A stretch of DNA of 64,000 nt from Streptomyces griseoviridis (GCA_014649155.1 BMSM01000001.1:682001-746000), one strand, 5' to 3'. Counted from the stretch's first letter, positions 44,682 to 54,919 are shown. Program-made: numbers and translations. The notes: a model not told the origin generated them from the sequence alone.

Positions 44682-46268
44682 GTGGATCAGTTGGCCCTGT
44701 TGTTCGTGCTGTTGCTCGGGGCCCTGCTGAGCGTGCCGGTCGGTGACCGGCTCAAGCTCCCGGCGCCGGTGCTGATGACGGTGCTCGGCATGGTCCTGGC
44801 CCTGCTCGACTTCGTGCCCAATGTCGACATCCCGCCGGACCTGATCCTGCCCGCCCTGCTGCCGCCGCTGCTGTACGCGGCGGTGCGGCGCACCTCCTGG
44901 CGGCAGTTCGCGGCCAACAAGCGGCCCATCTTCCTGCTCGCTGTTGCGCTGGTCTTCGTCACCATGACCTGCGTGGCCGCCGTGGCCCACGCCATCGTGC
45001 CGGGGCTCGGCCTGGCCGCCGCCTTCGCGCTCGGGGCGCTGGTCGCGCCGCCCGACCCGGTCGCCGCCACCGCCGTCGCCGGACAGCTCGGGCTGCCGCG
45101 CCGGCTGGTGTCCATCCTGGAGGGCGAGGGGCTGTTCAACGACGTGACGGCCATCGTGCTCTACCACGTCGCCATCGCCGCGGCCGTCGGCGGCACCTTC
45201 TCGCCCTGGTCGGCCGGGCTCGACCTGGTGCTGTCCGCGGTGGTCGCCGTCGCCGTCGGCCTCGCCCTCGGCTGGGGCGCCAACCGGCTCCTCGACCTGC
45301 TCGGGGACGCCACGCTCCAGATCGGGCTGACGCTGCTGGTGCCGTACGCCTCCTACGTGCTCGCCGAGGAACTGCACGGCTCCGGGGTGCTGGCCGTGCT
45401 CACCACCGCGATGTTCCTCGCCGAGTACGCCTCCGACGCCGACGACGTGCTGACCCGGCTCGCCGGGCACACCGTCTGGGACGTCGTCGACACGCTGGTC
45501 ACCGGGGTCGCCTTCGGGCTGATCGGCCTGGAGCTGCACAACGCGGTACGGACCGCGTCCGGCCACTGGGGCGAGCTGCTGGGCTGGGCCGGGGCCGTGG
45601 TGGGTGTGGTGATCCTGGTGCGGCTGCTGTGGCTGCTGCCGGCGACCTGGCTGACCAAACGGCTGCACGCCCGGCGCGACCAGGACGAGGACATCCCGAT
45701 GAGCCTGCGGGAGACCGTCGTCATGTGGTGGGCGGGGATGCGCGGCGTGGCCTCGGTGGCGCTGGCGCTGGCCATCCCGCTCCGGACGGAGGACGGCTCG
45801 CCCTTCCCGCACCGCGAGGAACTCATCTTCATCGCGTTCGGGGTGATCCTGGTGACCCTGCTGCTGCAGGGACTGACCCTGCCCTGGCTGGTCGGGCGGC
45901 TCCACGTGCGGGCCGACACCGAGCAGGAGAAGGAGTTCGAGCGGACCCTCGCCCGGCGCGCGGCCAAGGCGGCCCGGCAGCGGCTGCGGGAGATCGAGGC
46001 GGTCGAGGAACTCCCCGAGGAGCTGACCGAGCAGATGCTGCGCCGGGCCTTCGACATCGGGGTGCGGATCAGCCCGGAGATCGGCGACGAGGAGCGGCGC
46101 GAGGCCCAGGAGCAGCGGGCGCGGCGGATCAAGCGGGTCCGCCGCATCCAGGGCGAGATGCTGAGCGCCGCCCGGCACGAGGTGCTGGCGGCACGCAGCG
46201 AACCCGGCGCCGATCCGGAGATCGTCGACCGGGTCCTGCGCCACCTCGACGTCCGCAGCCTGCGGTGA
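44682..46268 (+). CDS. Na+/H+ antiporter, CPA1 type
   Basis: 528 residues with about twelve membrane helices. CPA1 landmarks are ALGALVAPPDPVAATAVAGQ and LEGEGLFNDVTAIVLY (ion-binding ND pair), and WWAGMRGVASVALALAI. A cytoplasmic C-terminal tail of about 130 charged residues (ARRAAKAARQRLREIEAVEE) probably regulates it. Exchanges sodium or another cation for protons. GTG at 44682 follows a GGAGCG. It converges with the MscS gene, only 11 bases apart. Confidence 0.92.
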   Translation: MDQLALLFVLLLGALLSVPVGDRLKLPAPVLMTVLGMVLALLDFVPNVDIPPDLILPALLPPLLYAAVRRTSWRQFAANKRPIFLLAVALVFVTMTCVAAVAHAIVPGLGLAAAFALGALVAPPDPVAATAVAGQLGLPRRLVSILEGEGLFNDVTAIVLYHVAIAAAVGGTFSPWSAGLDLVLSAVVAVAVGLALGWGANRLLDLLGDATLQIGLTLLVPYASYVLAEELHGSGVLAVLTTAMFLAEYASDADDVLTRLAGHTVWDVVDTLVTGVAFGLIGLELHNAVRTASGHWGELLGWAGAVVGVVILVRLLWLLPATWLTKRLHARRDQDEDIPMSLRETVVMWWAGMRGVASVALALAIPLRTEDGSPFPHREELIFIAFGVILVTLLLQGLTLPWLVGRLHVRADTEQEKEFERTLARRAAKAARQRLREIEAVEELPEELTEQMLRRAFDIGVRISPEIGDEERREAQEQRARRIKRVRRIQGEMLSAARHEVLAARSEPGADPEIVDRVLRHLDVRSLR

Positions 46269-46279
46269 GCGCCCCCCGC

Positions 46280-47404
46280 TCAGTGCGGCGTCCCCCGCAC
46301 CGGCTGGTACGGGACGCGGCGCGCCGCGCCGTCCGGGGAGTGCTTGCGCAGCCGGTCCCGGCCGGGCGGCAGAGCGGCGTCGGCGGTGTTGACGCGGGGC
46401 AGCGCGTAGGGGTGCTCGTCGGCCAGCCAGCGGATCATCCGCTCGCGCACCTCCACCCGTACCGTCCAGATGTCGTCCGCGTCCTTCGCCGTCACCAGCG
46501 CCCGCACCTGCATGGTGTTGGGGGTGGTGTCGGTGACGGTCAGGTTGTAGGCCCGGCCGTCCCAGGCCGGGCAGGACCGCAGGATGTCGCGGAGCCGCTC
46601 GCGCATGGCGTCCACCGGCGCCGAGTGGTCGACGTACCAGAAGACGGTGCCGGTCATCTGCGGGGTGCCCCGCGACCAGTTCTCGAACGGCTTGGAGGTG
46701 AAGTACGACACCGGCATGGTGATCCGGCGCTCGTCCCAGGTGCGTACGGTCAGGAAGGTCAGCGTGACCTCCTCGACCGTGCCCCACTCGCCGTCGACCA
46801 CCACCGTGTCCCCGATGCGGACCATGTCGCCGAAGGCGATCTGGAAGCCGGCGAACATGTTGCTCAGCGTGGACTGCGCGGCGATGCCGGCGACGATGCC
46901 CAGCACACCGGCCGAGGCCAGCAGCGAGGCGCCGGCGGTGCGCATCTCCTGGAAGGTCAGCAGCATCGAGGAGACCGCCACCACGCCGACCACCGCGGAG
47001 ACCACGCGCATGATCAGCGACACCTGGGTGCGCACCCGGCGCACCCGGGCGGGATCGCGCTGCGCGCGGGCGTGGGCGTAACTGGTGTACGACGTCTCCA
47101 CGATCGCCGCGGCGATCCGGACCACCAGCCAGGCGGCCGACCCGATCAGCACCAGGGTGAGGATGTGCCCGATCAGGCCCCGGTGCGCGGGGAAGACCCG
47201 GGCCTCGATGTACGAGCCTCTCAGCAGCGCCGCGCAGAGCAGCAGCTGGTAGGGGATGCGCGCGCGGCGCAGCAGCCCCCAGAGGGGCGTCTCCGGGTGC
47301 CGTCCGTCGGCCTTGCGCAGCAACAGGTCGGTGGCCCAGCCGATGACCAGGGTCAACAGGACCGAGCCGCCGACCACGGTCAGCGGGCGGAGTATGTTCT
47401 CCAT
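46280..47404 (-). CDS. MscS-family mechanosensitive ion channel
   Basis: 374 residues from the ATG at 47404. About five membrane helices are seen. The pore-lining segment is TAGASLLASAGVLGIVAGIA then AQSTLSNMFAGFQIAFGDMV, followed by the beta domain VRIGDTVVVDGEWGTVEEVT. The alpha-beta cytoplasmic domain ends in a basic tail. Its convergent neighbour is an antiporter, so both concern ion or osmotic balance, though they are not co-transcribed. Confidence 0.92.
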   Translation of the reverse strand: MENILRPLTVVGGSVLLTLVIGWATDLLLRKADGRHPETPLWGLLRRARIPYQLLLCAALLRGSYIEARVFPAHRGLIGHILTLVLIGSAAWLVVRIAAAIVETSYTSYAHARAQRDPARVRRVRTQVSLIMRVVSAVVGVVAVSSMLLTFQEMRTAGASLLASAGVLGIVAGIAAQSTLSNMFAGFQIAFGDMVRIGDTVVVDGEWGTVEEVTLTFLTVRTWDERRITMPVSYFTSKPFENWSRGTPQMTGTVFWYVDHSAPVDAMRERLRDILRSCPAWDGRAYNLTVTDTTPNTMQVRALVTAKDADDIWTVRVEVRERMIRWLADEHPYALPRVNTADAALPPGRDRLRKHSPDGAARRVPYQPVRGTPH

Positions 47405-47518
47405 CCCCAGAACGTAACCGGCACCGCGCCGTCTGAACCTGTGACATGGAGGACATCCCGGGCGGAACCGGCCGGGTGCGGGGGCCGTGTCGTCGTACCC
47501 GGCTGGCACGATGGGCCC

Positions 47519-48088
47519 ATGGACATCGTGCTCTTTCACTCGACCTTCGGCCTTCGGCCCGCGGTGCGGCAGGCCGCCGACCGGCTCCGCGCGGCCGGTC
47601 ATGAGGTGCGGACGCCCGACCTCTTCCAGGGCCGGACGTTCGACACGGTGGAGGAGGGGATGGAGCACAACGAGTCGGTCGGCCGGGAGGAGCTGCTGAA
47701 GCGCGCCGTGCTGGCCGCCGCGCCCTACTCGGAGCGGGGCCTGGTCTACGCCGGGTTCTCGCTCGGCGCCTCGATCGCCCAGACCCTCGCCCTCGGCGAC
47801 CACCGGGCCCGCGGGCTGCTGCTCCTGCACGGCACCTCGGACATCGCGCCCAACGCCTCGGCGGACGGCCTGGCCGTGCAGTTGCACGTCGCCGAGCCCG
47901 ACCCGTTCGAGACCGACGACTGGCTCAGCGCCTGGTACCTCCAGATGGGCCGGACCGGCGCCGATGTGGAGGTGTACCGCTACGCGGGGGCGGGACACCT
48001 CTACACCGACCCGGACCTGCCCGACTACGACGAGGAGGCCGCCGAGGCCACCTGGCGGACGGCGCTCGGCTTCCTCGACTCCCTGTGA
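47519..48088 (+). CDS. Dienelactone hydrolase family protein
   Basis: 189-residue alpha/beta hydrolase. The nucleophile elbow reads YAGFSLGASIAQ, where the usual Cys or Ser position in G-x-S-x-G is Ser (GFSLG). LLLLHGTSD and a late GAGHLYTDPDLPDYD with the His are also present. The physiological substrate is unknown. The ATG at 47519 is preceded six bases earlier by CACGAT and no ribosome site, so it may be leaderless. Confidence 0.9.
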   Translation: MDIVLFHSTFGLRPAVRQAADRLRAAGHEVRTPDLFQGRTFDTVEEGMEHNESVGREELLKRAVLAAAPYSERGLVYAGFSLGASIAQTLALGDHRARGLLLLHGTSDIAPNASADGLAVQLHVAEPDPFETDDWLSAWYLQMGRTGADVEVYRYAGAGHLYTDPDLPDYDEEAAEATWRTALGFLDSL

Positions 48089-48091
48089 CGC

Positions 48092-48937
48092 CTACTTCAG
48101 GGCGGCGCCGACGACCTCGGTGAACTCGGCGGCGGTCATCGGCGCGTTGCCGCTGGACGTCTGGAGCTGCTTGCCGTCCATGACGAAGCTCGGGGTGCCG
48201 GTGACGCCGTCCTTGTTCGTGTTGAAGGTGTTGGACATGGCCAGCGCCCAGGCGTCGTAGGTGCCCTTCTTCACGGCGTCCTGGAACTTGGCGTTGTCCT
48301 TCAGCGCCGGGACGGTGTCGGCGACCTTGATCAGGTAGTCGTCGTCCTTGAACTTGTCGTCGCTCTCCTCGGGGTGCCACTTGGCCGAGTAGAGCGCCGA
48401 CTTGTACTTCAGGAAGGCCTCCGGGCTGACGTTCAGCGCGGCGCCCATGGCGCTCATGGCGTTCTTGGAGCCCTCGCCGTGCGAGCCGACCTCGAACTCG
48501 CCGTCCTTCTCGGTGTCGCCGTCGAGGAAGGTGCCGCCGATGTACTGGACCTTGTACTTGCCGTCCTCGACGTCCTTCTCCAGGGTCGGGCCGGCCGCCT
48601 GCTCGAACGCGGCGCAGACGGGGCAGCGCGGGTCCTCGTAGACCTTGAGGGTCTTCTTGGCGCTGTCCTCGCCGATGACCACGGTGGTGCCGTTCTTGCC
48701 CGTGGTGTTGGCCGGGGCGACGATCTTGGTCTCGTCGGCCACGGTCTCCCAGTGGGTGGGCTTGTTGCCCTGGACGACGGCGTAGCCGATGCCGCCGGCT
48801 ATCGCCAGCACGCCGACGATGGAACAGGCGACGATGACCTGCCGCTTGACCTTGTCGCGCTTGGCCTGGCGCTCGCGCTCCTGACGCAGCCGCTCGCGGG
48901 CCGCGGTCTTCTGCTGCTGGCTGTTTCGCTTGCTCAT
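48092..48937 (-). CDS. Membrane-anchored DsbA-like thiol-disulfide protein
   Basis: 281 residues from the ATG at 48937. A strongly charged cytoplasmic N-terminus (QKTAARERLRQERERQAKRD) is followed by one membrane helix (about residues 34-55) and an extracytoplasmic thioredoxin fold with CPVC (C105-C108, in YEDPRCPVCAAFEQ). The cis-proline segment GVTGTPSFVMDG is near the end. Likely oxidises or isomerises disulfides in secreted proteins. Next on the same strand upstream is a polytopic membrane protein. Confidence 0.92.
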   Translation of the reverse strand: MSKRNSQQQKTAARERLRQERERQAKRDKVKRQVIVACSIVGVLAIAGGIGYAVVQGNKPTHWETVADETKIVAPANTTGKNGTTVVIGEDSAKKTLKVYEDPRCPVCAAFEQAAGPTLEKDVEDGKYKVQYIGGTFLDGDTEKDGEFEVGSHGEGSKNAMSAMGAALNVSPEAFLKYKSALYSAKWHPEESDDKFKDDDYLIKVADTVPALKDNAKFQDAVKKGTYDAWALAMSNTFNTNKDGVTGTPSFVMDGKQLQTSSGNAPMTAAEFTEVVGAALK

Positions 48938-49019
48938 GGTGTCGTGACTCCGTGGGGAGGCGCACACGGGCGTGTGCGGGGGTGTACGGCGTACCGGGGA
49001 CTGCCGGCACTCGGTCGGT

Positions 49020-49724
49020 TCAGGCGAAGGCGACCGGGCGGGGCGGTCCGCGGCGTCCCAGGGAGTGGGTGAGGACGCGGTCGCGGGCGGCGGCGGTGCG
49101 GCGGACCGGGCGCGCGGCCCGGCCCGGCGCCGGAGCCGGGCGGACGGTGACCGCGGCGACCGCGAGCAGCAGCGGCCGGAAGGTGACCGCGGCGGCGGCC
49201 CGCAGCAGCTGGGCCAGCGCGTGCTCGCCGTACCGCAGCCAGGCGGCGGCCAGCAGGCCCACGCCGACGTGCGCGGCGAGCAGCAGCCAGGCGGTGCCGG
49301 GGGTGGCGTCGGCCAGCAGCGCGGCGAACCGGTCGGTGCCGGCGCCGGTCACCTGGGTGAGCGGGTTGCCGGCACTGGCGTGCAGCGCGGTGCCGTCGCC
49401 GCAGAGCACGTCGAGGCCGACCGAGCGCAGCGGACCGGCGACGGGGCCGCCCGCGGGGCCGTAGCAGACGTGCTGGCCGGTGGTGAAGACGGTGTCGGCG
49501 GCCAGCTCCAGCGGGATCAGCAGGGCGGCGATCCGCCCGTAGGAGCGCTCGCGGCCGGCCAGGGCGTACGCGAGGAGGAAGACCCCGGCCGTGACCGGGG
49601 CCACCGTGGGCAGGGGCAGCGGGACCCCGGACAGCAACACGTGCGACGCGGTGCCGAGCGTCACGACCAGTGCCGTGAACAGCGCCGCGCGTACGGCTCT
49701 GAGGGGGGTCCCGGATATGTCCAT
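49020..49724 (-). CDS. Polytopic membrane protein of unknown function
   Basis: 234 residues with about five hydrophobic helices (for example ALFTALVVTLGTASHVLLSG and VAPVTAGVFLLAYALAG). An extracellular loop is rich in Gly/Cys/His (TTGQHVCYGPAGGP; LDVLCGDGTALHA), and the C-terminal tail is Arg/Ala-rich. The two loop cysteines could form a disulfide, which may explain its place beside the DsbA-like gene. ATG at 49724; a GTG 18 bases earlier is also possible. I do not recognise the family. Confidence 0.75.
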   Translation of the reverse strand: MDISGTPLRAVRAALFTALVVTLGTASHVLLSGVPLPLPTVAPVTAGVFLLAYALAGRERSYGRIAALLIPLELAADTVFTTGQHVCYGPAGGPVAGPLRSVGLDVLCGDGTALHASAGNPLTQVTGAGTDRFAALLADATPGTAWLLLAAHVGVGLLAAAWLRYGEHALAQLLRAAAAVTFRPLLLAVAAVTVRPAPAPGRAARPVRRTAAARDRVLTHSLGRRGPPRPVAFA

Positions 49725-49779
49725 CGCACAGGAGTGTGTCACGGGCTCCGGTAAAGGAACCCTAAAGGGTGGCTGTGAG

Positions 49780-51117
49780 TCACAGCCCGGGGATGCGGCC
49801 GTTGCGGAACAGGTCGACGAAGATCTGGTGGTCGGCACGCGCGCGTGCCCCGTAGGCGTGCGCGAAGTCGACCAGGAGAGGCGCGAAGCCCTCCTCGTCG
49901 GCGGCGATCGCGGCGTCGATGGCACGCTCGGTGGAGAACGGCACCAGGGACTCGCCGGACTGGTCGTCGGCCGCCGCGTGCATCGCGGCCGTGGCCCGGC
50001 CCAGGTCGGCGACGACCTCGGCGATCTCCTCCGGGTCGTCGATGTCGCCCCAGTCCAGGTCGACGGCGTACGGCGAGATCTCGGCGACCAGCTGGCCCGC
50101 GCCGTCCAGCTCGGTCCAGCCCAGCCACGGGTCGGCGTGCGCCTGGAGCGCGCGCTGGGAGATGACCGTGCGGTGCCCCTCGTGCTGGAAGTAGTCGCGG
50201 ATCGCCTGGTCGGTGATGTGCCGGGAGACGGCCGGGGTCTGGGCCTGCTTGATGTAGATCACCACATCGTTCTCCAGGGCGTCGCTGTTGCCCTCCAGGA
50301 GGATGTTGTACGACGGCAGCCCGGCCGAGCCGATGCCGATGCCGCGGCGGCCGACCACGTCCTTGACGCGGTAGGAGTCGGGGCGGGTCAGGGACGACTC
50401 GGGGAGCGTCTCCAGGTAGCCGTCGAAGGCGGCCAGCACCTTGTAGCGGGTGGCCGCGTCCAGCTCGACGCTGCCGCCGCCGGGGGCGAAGCGGCGCTCG
50501 AAGTCCCGGATCTCCGTCATCGAGTCCAGCAGCCCGAACCGGGTCAGCGAGCGGGCGTCGCGCAGCGCGTCGAGCAGCGGCCCCTGGGCGGTGTCCAGGG
50601 TGAACGGCGGCACCTCGTCGCTCTTGGCGCCGGTGGCCAGGGCGCGGATGCGCTCGCGGTACGCGCCCGCGTACACCGTGACCAGCTCGGTGATCTGCTC
50701 GTCGCTGAGCGCCTTGGCGTACCCGATCAGCGCGACCGAGGCCGCGAAGCGCTTGAGGTCCCAGGTGAAGGGGCCGACGTACGCCTCGTCGAAGTCGTTG
50801 ACGTTGAAGATCAGGCGGCCGGTGGAGTCCATGTACGTGCCGAAGTTCTCCGCGTGCAGGTCGCCGTGGATCCACACCCGGGAGGTCCGCTCGTCCAGGT
50901 ACGGGCCGCGGTCGCGGCCGTCGTGGTCGCCGGCGTCCAGGTCGCGGTAGAACAGGGAGGCCGTGCCCCGGTAGAACGCGAAGGCCGACGCCGCCATCTT
51001 CCGGAACTTCACCCGGAACGCGGCCGGGTCGGCGGCCAGGAGCTGGCCGAAGGCGGTGTCGAAGACGGCGAGGATCTCCTCGCCGCGGTGCTCGTCGCTG
51101 AGCTGCGGGACCGGCAT
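49780..51117 (-). CDS. DUF2252 family protein
   Basis: 445 residues from the ATG at 51117. DUF2252 proteins have a kinase-like or aminoglycoside-phosphotransferase-like fold: VWIHGDLHAENFGTYMD carries the HGDxxxxN catalytic-loop pattern and FNVNDFDEAYVGPFTWDLKR a DFD metal-site pattern. GRRGIGIGSAGLPSYNILLE may be the phosphate loop. Activity is unproven. Divergent from dnaE across 223 bases. Confidence 0.9.
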   Translation of the reverse strand: MPVPQLSDEHRGEEILAVFDTAFGQLLAADPAAFRVKFRKMAASAFAFYRGTASLFYRDLDAGDHDGRDRGPYLDERTSRVWIHGDLHAENFGTYMDSTGRLIFNVNDFDEAYVGPFTWDLKRFAASVALIGYAKALSDEQITELVTVYAGAYRERIRALATGAKSDEVPPFTLDTAQGPLLDALRDARSLTRFGLLDSMTEIRDFERRFAPGGGSVELDAATRYKVLAAFDGYLETLPESSLTRPDSYRVKDVVGRRGIGIGSAGLPSYNILLEGNSDALENDVVIYIKQAQTPAVSRHITDQAIRDYFQHEGHRTVISQRALQAHADPWLGWTELDGAGQLVAEISPYAVDLDWGDIDDPEEIAEVVADLGRATAAMHAAADDQSGESLVPFSTERAIDAAIAADEEGFAPLLVDFAHAYGARARADHQIFVDLFRNGRIPGL

Positions 51118-51340
51118 CGCTGGGTGCCTCCTGGTGCGTACGGTGCGTGAGAGCGGGTGATCGCGGTACGGATCCTCCGACCGGACCAACGTGCGGCGGG
51201 GCACGGGAGTGCCCGCGCGACGCCTCGCCCGAAGGTACGCGGGGAGGGCCCCGAAGTGTCAGCTCCGAGGCATAGACTTCGACGCTGACCCCCCGGACTG
51301 CCCGCAGCCCGTCACCCGAAGTTCTCCCAGGAGGCCGAAC

Positions 51341-54300
51341 GTGTCCAAGCCGCCGTTCACGCACCTGCACGTCCACACCCAGTACTCGCTGCTGGACGGT
51401 GCCGCGCGGCTGAAGGACATGTTCGACGCCTGCAACAACATGGGCATGACACACGTCGCCATGTCCGACCACGGCAACCTGCACGGGGCGTACGACTTCT
51501 TCCACTCCGCGCAGAAGGCCGGGATCACCCCGATCATCGGGATCGAGGCGTACGTCGCCCCCGAGTCGCGGCGGAACAAGCGCAAGATCCAGTGGGGCCA
51601 GCCGCACCAGAAGCGGGACGACGTCTCCGGTTCCGGCGGTTACACCCACAAGACGATGTGGGCGGTGAACAAGACCGGCCTGCACAACCTCTTCAAGCTC
51701 TCCTCGGACGCCTATGCCGAGGGCTGGCTCCAGAAGTGGCCCCGGATGGACAAGGAGACGATCTCCCAGTGGTCCGAGGGGATCGTCGCCTCCACCGGCT
51801 GCCCCTCCGGCGAGGTGCAGACCCGGCTGCGGCTCGGCCAGTTCGACGAGGCGCTGAAGGCCGCCGCCGAGTACCAGGACATCTTCGGCAAGGACAAGTA
51901 CTTCCTGGAGCTGATGGACCACGGCATCGACATCGAGCACCGGGTCCGTGACGGCCTCCTGGAGATCGGCAGGAAACTCGGCATCCCGCCGCTGGTCACC
52001 AACGACTCGCACTACACGTACGCGCACGAGGCGACCGCCCACGACGCCCTGCTGTGCATCCAGACCGGCAAGAACCTCTCCGACCCCGACCGCTTCAAGT
52101 TCGACGGCACCGGCTACTACCTGAAGTCCACGGAGGAGATGTACGCCATCGACTCCTCCGACGCCTGGCAGGAGGGCTGCGCCAACACGCTGCTGGTCGC
52201 CGAGATGGTCGACACCACGGGCATGTTCGAGAAGCGCGACCTGATGCCCAAGTTCGACATCCCCGAGGGGTACACCGAGGTCACCTGGTTCCAGGAGGAG
52301 GTCCGCCGCGGCATGGAGCGCCGCTACCCGGGCGGCGTCCCCGAGGACCGGCAGAAGCAGGCCGAGTACGAGATGGACGTCATCATCCAGATGGGGTTCC
52401 CGGGCTACTTCCTCGTCGTCGCCGACTTCATCATGTGGGCGAAGAACCAGGGCATCGCCGTCGGCCCCGGCCGAGGCTCCGCGGCCGGCTCGATCGTCGC
52501 GTACGCCATGGGCATCACCGACCTCGACCCGATCCCGCACGGCCTGATCTTCGAGCGGTTCCTCAACCCCGAGCGCGTCTCCATGCCCGACGTCGACATC
52601 GACTTCGACGAGCGCAGGCGCGTCGAGGTGATCCGGTACGTGACGGAGAAGTACGGCGCCGACAAGGTCGCCATGATCGGCACGTACGGCAAGATCAAGG
52701 CGAAGAACGCGATCAAGGACTCCGCGCGCGTGCTGGGCTACCCGTACGCGATGGGCGACCGCCTCACCAAGGCGATGCCCGCCGACGTCCTCGGCAAGGG
52801 CATCGACCTCGACGGCATCACCAACCCCTCGCACCCCCGCTACAGCGAGGCCGGCGAGATCCGCTCGATGTACGAGAACGAGCCGGACGTGAAGAAGGTC
52901 ATCGACACCGCCAAGGGCGTCGAGGGCCTGGTCCGGCAGATGGGCGTGCACGCGGCCGGCGTGATCATGTCCAGCGAGCCGATCGTCGACCACGCCCCGA
53001 TCTGGGTGCGGCACACCGACGGCGTGACCATCACGCAGTGGGACTACCCGCAGTGCGAGTCGCTCGGCCTGCTGAAGATGGACTTCCTCGGCCTGCGCAA
53101 CCTCACGATCATGGACGACGCCGTCAAGATGGTGAAGTCCAACAAGGGCGTCGAGCTGGACCTGCTCTCCCTGCCGCTGGACGACCCCACGACCTTCGAA
53201 CTGCTCCAGCGCGGCGACACCCTCGGCGTCTTCCAGTTCGACGGCGGCCCCATGCGCTCCCTGCTGCGCCTGATGAAGCCCGACAACTTCGAGGACATCT
53301 CCGCCGTCTCGGCCCTGTACCGCCCGGGTCCGATGGGCATGGACTCGCACACCAACTACGCGCTGCGCAAGAACGGCCTCCAGGAGATCACCCCGATCCA
53401 CAAGGAGCTGGAGGAGCCGCTCAAGGAGGTCCTGGACGTCACCTACGGCCTGATCGTCTACCAGGAGCAGGTGCAGAAGGCCGCCCAGATCATCGCCGGG
53501 TACTCGCTCGGCGAGGCCGACATCCTCCGCCGCGTCATGGGCAAGAAGAAGCCCGACGAACTGGCGAAGAACTTCGTCCTCTTCCAGGCCGGCGCCCGCA
53601 AGAACGGCTACAGCGACGAGGCGATCCAGGCCCTGTGGGACGTGCTGGTCCCCTTCGCCGGCTACGCGTTCAACAAGGCGCACTCCGCCGCGTACGGACT
53701 GGTCTCCTACTGGACCGCCTACCTCAAGGCCAACTACCCGGCCGAGTACATGGCCGCCCTGCTCACCTCCGTCAAGGACGACAAGGACAAGTCGGCCGTC
53801 TACCTCAACGAGTGCCGGCGCATGGGCATCAAGGTGCTCCCGCCGAACGTCAACGAGTCCATGGCCAACTTCGCCGCCCAGGGCGACGACGTGATCCTCT
53901 TCGGCCTCTCCGCGGTGCGCAACGTGGGCACCAACGTGGTGGAGTCGATCATCAGGAGCCGCAAGGCGAAGGGGAAGTTCGCCTCCTTCCCCGACTACCT
54001 CGACAAGGTCGAGGCCGTCGTCTGCAACAAGCGGACCACGGAGTCGCTGATCAAGGCCGGCGCCTTCGACGAGATGGGCCACACCCGCAAGGGCCTCACC
54101 GCGCAGTACGAACCGATGATCGACAACGTGGTCGCGGTCAAGCGCAAGGAGGCCGAGGGTCAGTTCGACCTCTTCGGCGGCATGGGCGAGGAGGACAACA
54201 GCGAGCCGGGCTTCGGCCTGGACGTGGAGTTCTCCACCGACGAGTGGGACAAGACCTATCTCCTCGCCCAGGAGCGGGAGATGCTCGGCCTCTACGTCTC

Positions 54301-54880
54301 CGACCACCCGCTCTTCGGCCTGGAGCACGTCCTCTCCGACAAGGCCGACGCGGGCATCTCCCAGCTCACCGGCGGTGACTTCGGCGACGGCGCGGTCGTG
54401 ACCATCGGCGGCATCATCTCCGGCCTCCAGCGCAAGATGACCAAGCAGGGCAACGCCTGGGCGATCGCCACCGTCGAGGACCTCGCCGGTTCCCTGGAGT
54501 GCATGTTCTTCCCGGCGACGTACCAGCTGGTGTCGACGCAACTCGTCGAGGACGCCGTGGTGTTCGTCAAGGGCCGCCTCGACAAGCGCGAGGACGTGCC
54601 CCGGCTGGTCGCGATGGAGCTCCAGGTCCCCGACCTGTCCAACGCGGGCGCCAACGCGCCCGTGGTGCTCACCATCCCGGCCACCCGGGTCACCCCGCCG
54701 ATGGTCAGCCGCCTCGGCGAGATCCTCACCCACCACCGGGGCGACAGCGAGGTCCGGATCAAGCTCCAGGGCCCGACCAGGACCACCGTGCTGCGCCTGG
54801 ACCGGCACCGGGTCAAGCCCGACCCGGCGCTCTTCGGCGACCTGAAGGTGCTGCTGGGGCCGTCCTGCCTGGCGGGCTGA
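51341..54880 (+). CDS. dnaE: DNA polymerase III alpha subunit DnaE
   Basis: Main replicative polymerase. 1179 residues from a GTG at 51341 with GGAGG eight bases upstream; the longer in-frame reading adds an unrelated leader. Domains in order: PHP (FTHLHVHTQYSLLDG, residues about 5-19), palm with PDVDIDF (D417, D419), a third palm aspartate further on, fingers, beta-binding segment (near QFDLFGG), OB fold (AVVTIGGIISGLQRKMTKQG). C-family DnaE1 type by length and by the N-terminal PHP. A large perfect hairpin follows the stop. Confidence 0.97.
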   Translation: MSKPPFTHLHVHTQYSLLDGAARLKDMFDACNNMGMTHVAMSDHGNLHGAYDFFHSAQKAGITPIIGIEAYVAPESRRNKRKIQWGQPHQKRDDVSGSGGYTHKTMWAVNKTGLHNLFKLSSDAYAEGWLQKWPRMDKETISQWSEGIVASTGCPSGEVQTRLRLGQFDEALKAAAEYQDIFGKDKYFLELMDHGIDIEHRVRDGLLEIGRKLGIPPLVTNDSHYTYAHEATAHDALLCIQTGKNLSDPDRFKFDGTGYYLKSTEEMYAIDSSDAWQEGCANTLLVAEMVDTTGMFEKRDLMPKFDIPEGYTEVTWFQEEVRRGMERRYPGGVPEDRQKQAEYEMDVIIQMGFPGYFLVVADFIMWAKNQGIAVGPGRGSAAGSIVAYAMGITDLDPIPHGLIFERFLNPERVSMPDVDIDFDERRRVEVIRYVTEKYGADKVAMIGTYGKIKAKNAIKDSARVLGYPYAMGDRLTKAMPADVLGKGIDLDGITNPSHPRYSEAGEIRSMYENEPDVKKVIDTAKGVEGLVRQMGVHAAGVIMSSEPIVDHAPIWVRHTDGVTITQWDYPQCESLGLLKMDFLGLRNLTIMDDAVKMVKSNKGVELDLLSLPLDDPTTFELLQRGDTLGVFQFDGGPMRSLLRLMKPDNFEDISAVSALYRPGPMGMDSHTNYALRKNGLQEITPIHKELEEPLKEVLDVTYGLIVYQEQVQKAAQIIAGYSLGEADILRRVMGKKKPDELAKNFVLFQAGARKNGYSDEAIQALWDVLVPFAGYAFNKAHSAAYGLVSYWTAYLKANYPAEYMAALLTSVKDDKDKSAVYLNECRRMGIKVLPPNVNESMANFAAQGDDVILFGLSAVRNVGTNVVESIIRSRKAKGKFASFPDYLDKVEAVVCNKRTTESLIKAGAFDEMGHTRKGLTAQYEPMIDNVVAVKRKEAEGQFDLFGGMGEEDNSEPGFGLDVEFSTDEWDKTYLLAQEREMLGLYVSDHPLFGLEHVLSDKADAGISQLTGGDFGDGAVVTIGGIISGLQRKMTKQGNAWAIATVEDLAGSLECMFFPATYQLVSTQLVEDAVVFVKGRLDKREDVPRLVAMELQVPDLSNAGANAPVVLTIPATRVTPPMVSRLGEILTHHRGDSEVRIKLQGPTRTTVLRLDRHRVKPDPALFGDLKVLLGPSCLAG

Positions 54881-54919
54881 GCCGACGCCGTACAGCGTGC
54901 GGCACGAGGTGCGGTACGA

